The position numbers and the translations under genes are program-made. A DNA stretch of 64,000 bases from Camarhynchus parvulus (taxonomy: Eukaryota; Chordata; Aves; Passeriformes; Thraupidae), in contig NC_044581.1 of NCBI RefSeq assembly GCF_901933205.1, positions 13,915,501 to 13,979,500 on the forward strand, given 5' to 3'. Below are positions 12,401 through 22,000 of this stretch, piece by piece. The notes beneath the pieces were generated by a model. The model made no database searches, was not told the DNA's origin, and saw only the letters and a list, made by a program, of their open reading frames with translations. The stretch's first letter is position 1. Every line of letters starts with the position of its first letter.

Positions 12401-14870
12401 GGGGAGCCTTAGGATGTGACAGTGAGTCCCTCCTACCTCAGCAAAATGTGACTTTTCTCATAAGTGGGCAAGCAGTTGTTTGGAATGGGAGGAAGTGAGT
12501 CACTGGGAGCTGGAGGGCACACGGGCACGGCTGGCCTGAGCTCACCCCTGGGAGCTGGGCTGGGGCTCTCACCCACCACGGCTCCTCTGCCTGTCCTGGC
12601 TGCACAGAGCTGACCTTGCTGCAGCTTCCCAGCTCTTCTCTCATGCAACACATCTGACTCCTGGCTTATGAGCTCTGCTGTGGTTCTGATTCCCTACTGG
12701 TGTTTATTATGAGAGGCCGAATTGCTTTACTTGTCAACAAATCACTGAGTATCAGAGGATCAAGCATTAAACATGATTCTGCTGTATGTGTTTTGAGAAA
12801 ATGTAAGGCAGATTTTTAATATTTCACTATTCTTCCACTGAAATACCACTTCTAATTAGTCAGTGTTGCCTGGCTTTGGAACACCTTGTCACACACTAAG
12901 CTGAGCTCTCAGAGGAAACCCCAAACTAGGTTATTTATAAGCTTCAGTTTGCCCACAAGGAAAAAGCAGTGTATGAACATGGCCATTATTGTACTGTAAT
13001 AAGCATAAATACTGAGTTAAGGTGCTTTGATTCTGGCACAGAATTTAAGGAGCAAATGCAGATATCTTGGTATAGGATTGTACATCAATTCAAAAGATAA
13101 TGCGAGTGAGTTAAGCAGCTTTTGGTTAAAAATTTGTGCAGTTGAAGTTTTATAGAATAATACAATGGGTCATATTTGTGGGTAATTTATAGGGTGGGAG
13201 TCACCATAGCAATTGCTAGAAATCAGCTCAGCCTTAGTGAAAGACTTTATCATTAGATTGTTGGGAAAAAATTTCCTCGTCAGTACAAGGAAAGGGAAGA
13301 AAAGTTCAGAGGTTATATCAGAAAATACCAGTATTCAAATTGCATCTTTGTGTCTATGAGAAGCTAAAGCATTTAACTCTTTTCTAATTCAGGGAAGTGG
13401 GCTCTCCCTCTTTATTAATAAAAAGAAGGAATTTCTGCAGTATCTCTCATCTGTGGTTTTGCTCAACATTCTCCATGTTAAGCTTCAGTTGCAGTTGGGT
13501 TTGTGTTTTCTAATCACATTACACTCCTGAGATTATTGCATGGCCAAAGTGCTGAAGGATGTATCTGAACTCAGGGACTATTTTGGGTAATTGCAATTAG
13601 ACATAAGTAGCTGTTAGGTTCTTGAAATATTTTCTAAAGAACTCAGAAAATATATATAGATCCACATTTCTGCACTGTTTAAATGAGATAATCGATCTGG
13701 GGCAGTATGGTCAGCTCACACCATCTTTCTTTACTGATGGACAATGCCAAGTTACTGAATAAAATCCCATTTCTCATGTGTTCCTCCAAGTAGGATAAAG
13801 ATATCATAGAAAATGACCTAATGGTATGATTTCATGCAATAGCTAGGTAAATTAAAGCAATGAAATACGTCTGATGGTTTCTTTAGTTCTCTTTGTGTGT
13901 CAAAGAAGTTCAAAGTAGCTCAAGGGTACTTTTCTAATTGGTTTTCATGAAGTTAAAAGATAAGGTTTTGCAGCTTTGCTATAGAAAATAGATATTTCAT
14001 TTCTTTCATTTATTAAATCTTGTTGTTACATACATATTGTATAGCAGCATTCTCCATAGTTAGGGGACATTGTGGTATTGAAATAGATTTTTAAAATTAA
14101 TCATCTTTTTGTTAATTTGTTCAGCATTATCTCATATATTTTGAGAGTAAACACAAAGTATTTATGACTTTAAGTAATAAGCTTATGATTCTCCCCAGCC
14201 TAAAAAGGGAAATGAAACATGAACAGGTGATAAAAGCTAGGTGTTGGCAACATTGTTTTTGTGCTGGAATTTCACCAAAATGTTTGCCAGTGCTTTTCCA
14301 AGGTTTTGCTGTCCCTCTGAGTGGTTCGTGGCACTTCAGGGCATAAATTTTCAGCCTGGGGCACCCAGTTTGTGTCCCCAGAGGGACAGTGAGGGGGCAC
14401 TGCTCAGAGCAGCCACTGCAGCTGTGCTCTGCAGCCCTTGGCTCAGTGCTGTCACAGCTCTCTGGGTATGGATGTCTTGGTGAGCAGCAGGGGACAGGAT
14501 GCCAGGTACAGCACCTCCTTACTGCTGCTTTCTGTCTGGAAAATCAATTGTGATTATTTTTTTTTTATATATATAGAAGGACAAAATGGGCCATGAAATC
14601 ATTCCTGCAGGCTTTGCTGTGCTTTCAGCTATTTTTGAGTCTGTGCCCTTCTCCTCTGCCAGGAGCAGAGGAAATGTCTGTTCAAAACTTTCAGCCATGA
14701 GCTGGTAGAAATGAAGAGATTCCTGGGAGAGATTAAGGTAGTGGCTTTCAAGGAAGGAGGAGCCTCTAAAAAATCTGGGAAAGACAAGGATGTCAGAATA
14801 TGTATTTGTAGGCCAGGGGAAGGTAGGAATAGGAGTACTCTTCAGAGATGTCATGTCTGGGTACTTATCC
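9500..14870. other. Non-coding stretch with weak exon-like signals only
   Basis: This is AT-rich sequence with no firm gene. Two weak exon-like spots lie on the plus strand. At 10709-10755, 47 nt sit between a pyrimidine-rich ...TTCAAG and an AAAG/GTAAGT donor. At 11183-11223, 41 nt sit between a strong pyrimidine tract ending GTAG and a TAG/GTGAGC donor. The first would be phase-compatible with the exon proposed at 14876, but such short pairs arise by chance. A 158-codon frame covering 10803-11279 looks like AT-rich sequence rather than coding. GC-richer patches lie near 12500-12620 and 14340-14480. Confidence 0.55.
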
Positions 14871-14875
14871 CTCAG

Positions 14876-14953
14876 CACTTTGCGTGCTTAGAACACCATA
14901 AGATCCCCAACTTTAGCACAAGAGAGCTATGGCTCCATTTGGAGAACCTAATG
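14876..14953 (+). CDS. Possible internal coding exon (26 codons), unrecognised gene
   Basis: This is a 78-nt open segment after the acceptor ...TACTTATCCCTCAG and before the donor AATG/GTACTTAG. It starts and ends in phase 0. The translation begins HFACLEHHKIPNFSTR and ends ELWLHLENLM, a leucine-rich stretch likely to be helical. Its phase matches the next candidate exon at 15296, so the two can be joined without breaking the frame. The donor is only moderate. I do not recognise the protein, and a chance combination of splice-like sites inside a longer open frame is possible. Confidence 0.35.
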
Positions 14954-15295
14954 GTACTTAGGGGAAACATATTTTATAGGCAGTTTCTAGAATTACAATT
15001 AATTAGTGGCAAGGACATAGCTGTGGTATGTGGACCATTCATTGCCATATTAGTGAAAAGCTGCCAGCTCCAACATGTACTCTACAAAACTCTGGTGTAA
15101 TTAGGACTTAATGATTTTTCTCATTTGAATTATTTGTTTCTAACTTTCTTGATCTCCTTATTTAGTCCAACCATTTATTATAGGCAAGGTCTAAGGCAGA
15201 ACTGAGGTGGTGGGTTTGCTGCATAAATGTGTCTGCCTATGTACAAGAAGATGAATATGCTGTGAATGCAGTTAGTTTCCTTTGTGTGTCTGCAG

Positions 15296-15365
15296 CTTTA
15301 TCATGAAATCACTTGCCAAACTAGAGACTACAGAAACTCAGACATTCTGAACCAAAGAGTACAAG
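15296..15365 (+). CDS. Probable internal coding exon (70 nt), unrecognised gene
   Basis: The acceptor is strong (pyrimidine-rich GTTTCCTTTGTGTGTCTGCAG) and the donor is good (ACAAG/GTGTAAG). Only one of the three frames stays open. It enters in phase 0, leaves in phase 1 and reads LYHEITCQTRDY then RNSDILNQRVQ. The exon at 17447 begins with AG, so the junction codon would be GAG (Glu) and the frame would continue ELLDCAEFASHLLNQG before hitting TGA. That continuation reads like normal protein sequence, which supports the join, but the stop has to be explained (see the exon at 17447). No family was recognised. Confidence 0.48.
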
Positions 15366-15774
15366 GTGTAAGAAGGGGTAGGAAAGGTGCTTATCTCAAG
15401 CATCATCAGGTTTTGATTCAAGAACTGTCAAATTTCTCATTGTTGTGATTGTGTTTTGTGGCGTTTAGGTTTGGAATTTTCTTCTGCAGCACTATCTTGA
15501 TGGACTGTAATAGCTTTTGTAGAGTTTGAATACTTAGTGTGGCTCTACAAAATGAACTAAACTGCCTGGGAAACAAGCAGCTGCAAGAAGATATTCTGAA
15601 CAGAAGTCACTTTTTGCCTAGGAGTTTATGGGATTTTTAATGCCCTTTTTGTACTTGGGGGGAAGGGACCTTATTGGGTTTGTTGGTTGGTTTTTAACTT
15701 TCACATCCATAATACAAAAATGTGCTAAACCTGACAGTGAGGTGCTGTCCTGATGGATACTTGTCAGTGTCTGC
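15366..15774. other. Presumed intron sequence, no feature
   Basis: Ordinary AT-rich sequence between a candidate exon and the microsatellite. I see no additional exon or repeat. Confidence 0.45.
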
Positions 15775-15870
15775 TGTGTGTGTGTGTATATATATATATA
15801 TATACACACACATATATATATACATATATATGCACACACGTATATATACACACATACACAGCATATATAT
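15775..15870. repeat. Compound TG/TA/CA microsatellite with a perfect palindrome
   Basis: Alternating purine-pyrimidine dinucleotides run as TG, then TA, then CA, followed by further TA and CA blocks (to about 15870). Positions 15777-15812 form a 36-bp perfect inverted repeat, TGTGTGTGT on the left and ACACACACA on the right around a TA core, so this DNA could extrude a hairpin or cruciform or adopt Z-DNA. The overlapping short reading frames rich in Tyr, Ile, Cys and Val are simply translated microsatellite. Confidence 0.95.
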
Positions 15871-15989
15871 GGAATATAACGTACAGTGCAGAGCAATGCC
15901 CTGCTTTGCTGGGAACGAGTCTCTGCCTGCTGTCACTGCAGTTGAGTCATCTGTTCTGCTGTGCACTTTTCCACTCCTGAAAGGATGAT

Positions 15990-16335
15990 TGTGTGCTTAC
16001 CCTGCCTTGCTGCAGTGAGAAAGCAGGACCCTGCGTCCCAAGGAGAGGCAGATGGTGCCTGCCCTGCAGAGCTGGCAGTGTGTGTGAGCCTGCAGGAGCG
16101 TTCCCAGAGCAGTCCCGAGCACTCCCTGGTGCCCTGCTGCCAGCAGCTCGGGGGGCAGGCAGTGTGGGGCTGGCCCGGCTGCCCTGCCTGCCTGGAGCTG
16201 TGCCACCAGGAGCAGCTGCCCCAGCTCCTCTCCCGCTCTCAGCTGGGCCTCCCTCAGCAGCACCTGGGGACAGCTCCTAGCCCTTGGGTCCCTCAAGTGA
16301 AGAGGAGGGCAGGGCTTGGCCTCACTGCCTGCTTC
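15990..16335. other. GC-rich, CpG-poor island
   Basis: A sharp GC-rich patch dominated by CTG, CAG, CCC and GGC words. Reading frames are open on both strands (up to about 149 codons) because stops are scarce. I see no splice-site pair, signal peptide or domain, so I do not call a gene. It abuts the LTR-like block that follows and could be part of the same old insertion. Confidence 0.5.
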
Positions 16336-16344
16336 CAGCAGGAA

Positions 16345-16870
16345 TCTGTTTCTCTGGACCTTACAGTCACTGAGTGTGGGAATAAAATAATAATATTATT
16401 TTCCATATAATAATGGTGGAAAAATCCCATTCTTTATTTGCATAACTCATTTTTATACAGTATTACAGACTTTGTGCGTGACTCTCATTGGTCAGTAGCT
16501 TTCTTGCCAATTACTTTATTAGTTACTAACAAATTGTTATCCTGTATTGATTGGTCACTCAAACCCCTGGTGTGTACGTGCAGGAAAAGTTGTTAGTGAG
16601 AGATAGTTTTCATTTTTCCATCTAATGGTGTAAAACCAGTTTATACAGGTGCTGGTTGTTTTTTACCCAGGAATAGACTGTTATGTTAACAAACTGCTTA
16701 CCCCAGGATTGCTTTCACATGGGAACTTGCAAAGGGCTAGCCTGACAAGGCCAGCCACTGATTTTAGGAGAGCAGGCTTGATTTTACGAAGCCCTTCTTT
16801 ATGATTTTTCTACCTTACTACAACAATTCAGCTTGAGGATATTTAAGCTTTTGTATTCTAACTAATCCAT
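16345..16870 (-). mobile_element. Candidate LTR-like element with a minus-strand promoter layout
   Basis: Read on the minus strand the order is CCAAT box (plus ATTGGTCA at about 16550), second CCAAT box (plus ATTGGTCA at about 16489), TATAAAAA (plus TTTTTATA at about 16450-16457), then a perfect octamer ATGCAAAT overlapping AATAAA (plus 16433-16443). A TATA box and AATAAA about 20 bp apart fit the short R region of alpha- and beta-retrovirus-type LTRs. No internal viral sequence was seen. The ends are uncertain: an imperfect TAATAA/TAATAT pair flanks 16414-16869, but ending there would leave almost no U5. A non-LTR promoter or a chance arrangement is possible. Confidence 0.4.
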
Positions 16871-17446
16871 AATATAACACAAAAAGAGTCCTTTCTCCTT
16901 TATGCAATACCATATGTCTATTTGAAATAGGGAATTAGACATCTTTTGGCACTATGAACCAAGGTATTCACGTGCCACAAGAACAACAGGAGGCGACAGG
17001 AGGGGTTGCATTTTACCTCCTCTGTACAAAATGTTTTGCTGTCCTTCCTGTCTCTTAGAAGAACAGAGTGACCATGTCAAAGCAACTATTTATGTTCTGT
17101 CATCTTATCATGATTAATTTGTTTTGTTGTTTATGGAACAGAAAAATACTGCCTTGGCTTGGGCTAGATGTTCACATCCTGTACTGAGTTTTCACCTATG
17201 ACAGATGCTTCAGATGGTGCCAGATTTTAGTTCCCCTGCTTTGCTTTTAATTGCTAACAGTCTCCTACAGAAACAGTTAACAAAAATTTAAAACTCCAGA
17301 AGCAATGCAGTGCTAATGGATGGAACAGTCTGTTACTTGCTTAATTAGTTATGTTAAACAACTTGAGCTTTGGTGTTAACAAATTCACTTAATCGTAGTA
17401 AATAATGAGGATTATAATTGAAATTGTGCCCTTTTGCCCCTTGCAG

Positions 17447-17758
17447 AGTTACTAGATTGTGCAGAGTTTGCTTCACACCTGCTAAATCAGGGCTGATCAA
17501 TGACAGGCAATGGCTGGACATAATAATGTATTTGCACCTCTTAGAAACTCTAGAGGAAGGGAATACAGTTCAAACAAGATTAGAGGATCTGAGGAGTAAT
17601 GTGAATGTGGAAAGTGACTGCAAAAGCAGAAAAGTGCTGGTACACGTTGCTAATGCAAATACAGAGGCCAAGAAAACTGATTCTGAGCCCAAACTGGTTA
17701 TAGCACAAAATCAGGAGCTCTTCCTGAGCAAAGGGGAGTGGGAGAATGTGGAACTTAG
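17447..17758 (+). CDS. Probable coding exon (312 nt), unrecognised gene; possible 1-nt frameshift
   Basis: The acceptor is good (GCCCTTTTGCCCCTTGCAG) and the donor is AG/GTTTGT. One frame is open across the whole segment and its codon usage looks coding. It includes GLINDRQWLDIIMYLHLLET, a helical, hydrophobic region, then a polar stretch (KKTDSEPKLV), then ELFLSKGEWENVEL. In that frame the exon enters in phase 2 and leaves in phase 2. If it is instead joined in phase 1 to the exon at 15296, it reads ELLDCAEFASHLLNQG and then TGA. Adding one G to the GGG at about 17483 would carry that reading straight into the open frame. The alternatives are an assembly indel, a real inactivating deletion, or a wrong upstream join. 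No protein family was recognised. Confidence 0.6.
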
Positions 17759-18925
17759 GTTTGTTGCCACTGTTTTCTGAAACTTGATTGAAAAGACTAA
17801 ACTGAAAAAGTTACGAAGACTATGGAAGGCCTTGGAACAAGTCAGAGTCTTCATTATGCAGTGGTAAAGATGCAGGTGCATAGCACATGTGGTGTAAAAA
17901 CCTGATGGGTTAAAAAAGATAATGTCCAGTGGCTATTCCAAGCTATTCCACGGCTGTACAGTACTGGCTTCACATTTGGCACCTTTTGTGCAGTGTGAGA
18001 TCAGGGAATGCATTTCCTCTTTACAGATCTAGTGACATGTATTCATCCACAGCATAAAAATATCTAGGCAAATATGACAATACTGGCTTTCAGGGGTCCA
18101 AAATGTATTTATAAGTAATTTGCTTATGAAAAGGCTTCATTTGGATATATATGTTCTGATCTGATAAATGAGGAGAAAACTTTGCCCTTAGTTTCCCTTC
18201 CTACCTCTCTCTTTTTTCCTCACAGCTGAAGTGCACACTACGTCTCATCCAGCATATTTTTGCTGTTGCCCACCTTCCCTGTAACCTTGCTTTGGTTTCT
18301 GTCTAAATAAAAGCCAAGTGTGCCCATCTGTGGAGGACAAAAAGGGAAGAAAAACCAACCCAAACTTAGTTTCCTAAGGCAGCTGCCAATTGCAGGTTTC
18401 CCAAGAATTGCTTTGTGGGATGGAGCAGAGTAAAGCAAGTTCCCCTTGCCTCAGACCTCTGGGCCAAAGGATTGTTTCCAGCCTGTGGGGAATGCAGGAA
18501 GGCAGCATGCAAAAATGTCACTGCTCAGGAATATTGGGGGGCAGAGACCTCCACATGAAGAACCTGAGCTGGGGCCAGGCCCTGCCATGGGAGGATCAGC
18601 TCTGCCCCTGTGAAGAATGTCAGCTCTTCTGTAGTCATTGCTATAGTAACAAGCTGCAGGAGTCCTCTCTGCTATCATTAATTTGGGAAAATGATCTCCC
18701 TGTGATAAAAGCAGGACCACCAAGCCCACACCTAAATAGGTTTAGATTGTTTCCCTTACACAAAAACCACTGAGATTGCTGCAGTAGACAGCAGTGGGTG
18801 TAGGGCTGTGTTATTGGGAGCCTCAAGCAAAAGGAGCAGCTACAGTCACAATCACTTGGTTGAACTCAGAGCCTCAAGTTTCCCATCTTCCCCAATTTTT
18901 AATAAAATCTAAATCATTAAAGAAA
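17759..18925. other. Presumed intron; one decoy terminal-exon signal
   Basis: There is no firm exon. A very strong pyrimidine tract ending CAG at about 18226 is followed by 26 open codons, a TAA, and an overlapping AATAAA at about 18306. This could be a cryptic terminal exon, but it needs phase 0 input, which the preceding exon does not provide. Confidence 0.4.
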
Positions 18926-19060
18926 CCCTACCAAAATACTACTACCACCACAAAAAAACCCAACACCCCCCAACCCCCAAACAATAACAATGCATACAAA
19001 CAAACCCCCCAGAAAACCTAAAAACACAAATAGCCCAAACCAACCAACCAAAATCCCTGT
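18926..19060. repeat. A/C-rich low-complexity tract (G/T-rich on minus)
   Basis: Almost pure A and C on the plus strand, with C runs of five and six near 18966-18977 and another run near 19005. The minus strand has G runs in close succession (GGGGG, GGGGGG, GGG) inside T-rich sequence. This may be a decayed simple repeat or the tail of an old retrotransposon. The overlapping Thr/Pro/Asn-rich reading frame is an artefact of composition. Confidence 0.75.
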
Positions 19061-22000
19061 TGACCTTGGATGTCTTTGACAGAATCTGCATAATATATCC
19101 TGGATCTGGGGGCACTTGTTTTTGGGAAGCAGTGGATAAAGCCAAGGAAGAATTGATAATTTTTGCTATGAAAAAGACTTTGAGAAAGATATAAAACATT
19201 TCATGGCAGTTGCAGACTCAGGGCATGCTGGAGCTCCTTCTAGCTTACTTAAGAGCCTGAGGTAGAAATTTGTTTGCCTGCAGAACTGAACATTAGAGAA
19301 AAAAGCTATAAGCTATCCACTAGCAATATATGAAGCACTAGGAATGAATATGTCAAACTTGACTTGAAATGAATCTACTGTGGAGCCTGTGATATCTCTT
19401 TAGATATGCTTGGTCTTATCTGAGATAGGAATAAACTTTCTGATGAGTGTAATGAATGCCTGTGAATGAGGGAAGGCCTCAAGTTGCACAGGAAATGCAG
19501 CAACAAGAAATAAATAGCTATTGCAGGCTGGTGAGATCTCAGAGCTGAAGATGCAATCAGCAGTTGTGTGTCACTGGAGCTGGTGCCTGTGCACATTAAG
19601 GCAGGAGCCCAGGAGCTGTCCCAGAACACTGACAGAAGCCAGTGGAATTGATTTTTCATTTTTAAGCCTGAGCAGAGGAGCCCCAGCTTTATCCCAGGAC
19701 CCCACTGTGGTAGGTTCTATTTAAATGCAAAGCCTAAAGAGATTTTCTTCTGGAACAATCATTGCGTTCGTGTTGTGAATGAGACACATCCAGTTTGTGC
19801 TGCAGTATGAACACATTTATGATTTATTTAACATTTACACTGACTGCAAACAGTGAGCCCCACTTTTACATGCAGCTGAAAACCACAGAATCCTCACTCA
19901 TTAGCCAGCTAATGCTGGCTAAAAGGTGTGGTGAGAATGCAAGAAAAGCAGACAAGATGGATAAACAGCAGAAAGAAACAGTGCAGGCAGCTGGGGAGGT
20001 TGTCATGTTGGTGTATTTTTAAGAAAGGTTTGAGCTGGGCTTTGCACCCTGAGCTTGTGGGAGCAGTTTGTGTGCAGACCAGCTGGTGAAAGCTGCTGTA
20101 AAACTATAATTTCTTGTTGTTCACAAATTGCTGTGACCTTCATATTGCACCTAATGAAGGTTGCTGGTATCGACTTGTGCAAAATCAGGCATAAAGCTTG
20201 GACCTGTTCTTGTCAGGAGGGCTGGAAGTGAATTATTAGAAAATTGCTTAAAAGGAAAGCAAGAACTCTAAACCCCATATTACTATTCCTATAAAATATT
20301 GTCATTTCCCCCAGACAAGATACCAAGTTATAGAACCACAGTATTAAAATATCTATAAACATTTAAAATAAATCAAATATTCTCCTTTTGGTTTGCTTTA
20401 GATTGCTTTATAATTAACTAATGTGCTTTCCTGAAACCAGTTTTTTATTGTCCTAATGGCTTTGGCTACAAAATGAGATCACCAACTAAATGATTGCCTA
20501 ACCACAAGGACCTTTAATGATCTTTTAGGAAGCTCTGCATTGCCTTGGACTGAAAAATTTTGTTGCTGCACAGTAACACTTACATGCACTACAGAACATT
20601 CATATTGCATAAGAATCAGGACAATGAAATTCCACACACAAGTATTCATTTCTGTTTTGTCAATACTCCATGAGAGTTTCAGCCACAGGTTTTTTTTTTA
20701 ATTTCTTTTTAATAACCTGGTTTAGCAATGTACTGAGAAAGGATTTAAGTCCCACTGAGGTGGATGCTGAAGCTCCATAAATGTGATATATATCAGCTGA
20801 GCATTTGTCCCTGTGGCACTTAAGATATAGTTACCTGCTTTCCTGAATTGAGACCACAGAGAACTGCCTCACATTAAGGTGGTTAAAAGTGCATAAAATG
20901 TTCCAAGGGGGTTAAAGTGAGGGTATGGTTGGTGGTGGCTGGTCTTAATAATTTAGGGAAAAAATAGAAGCAACATAAACACAGAAACAGGCTCTGCTTT
21001 CAGAGATAAAACCTTTTAATAATTAACCTTTTATCACAGGAGATGTTTGATATCGTTAGTAAATCTCTTCTCTCCACTGAAGGAATTCAGTGGTCTATAA
21101 AGCAATTACAATTCAGAATCATCATTTCATTTAATAGCCTGTAGCATTGTTCTGGAGTTTTGCTCACTCTGGACCAGTGTACTTTTAATTAACTCATGTA
21201 GTACCTTATTGGGTTTTGTTATAGAGAAACTAGAGGTCACCAAATGCAGTCCATTCCACTATACTGTGTTTTTTGTTTAATTATACCTCTCCTGCCTTGC
21301 TTTCTGCACTAATACTGGATCCTGACAGCAGTTAATTTATTATATTTTGATCACTGAGTGTTTTTATATGGTAGAGGATAATGCAGGAATCTTTTGAGGG
21401 GGAAAAAACAACCAAGATTTATAACTGACAACAACAAAAATGTTTCTTTCATTAAGTTTTTGGGGGGTTAACTTGATTAGATCTTAATATTTCAATGAAA
21501 TGTGAGAAGTGAAAGCTTTTTATTGGATTGCCAGCAAAGGGATGTTTCCTGATGCCTGTTTGGATTTCAGATGTGCACTGCCTTCCATCTCTGTCCTCAG
21601 AAGAATGAAATACAGTGGCAGGGACCACCAGGCTTTCCTGTACACCCTTCTCATGCCCATAAATTTTATTTCAGCTCATATTATTTGGAATTCCTGGATA
21701 CTTTTGGCTGAGAACATTTTCCAGAAAAAGTGGTATTTTAAAGTGTGACCTGTTGTCTTTAGGAAGCAAACAGTATCCTATATGGAAGAGCTTTGTGTGG
21801 TGTAAATTTGCAAGACGAAGTGACTTACAAATAATATTCAGCAGAGAATAGAATGAAGAATGGAAAAGGAATGCTTCCTTTTGAGCAACTCCCTGTGTTC
21901 TGAGGGTGTTTGGTTGCTGAAGGTGGCAGGAATATTCAGGAGATCTGTCTGTGATCCTGCCAACAAACCTTTTCATCCTCTGAATGTTTTGATAAGAACT

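Noticed and set aside
15961..16410. A 149-codon plus-strand frame
   Set aside because: It is a GC-rich patch read by chance; it runs into the LTR-like block and has a competing minus-strand frame of about 100 codons.
18227..18312. A terminal exon with strong acceptor, TAA and overlapping AATAAA
   Set aside because: Only 26 codons, and it needs phase 0 input while the upstream exon leaves in phase 2; kept only as a decoy signal.
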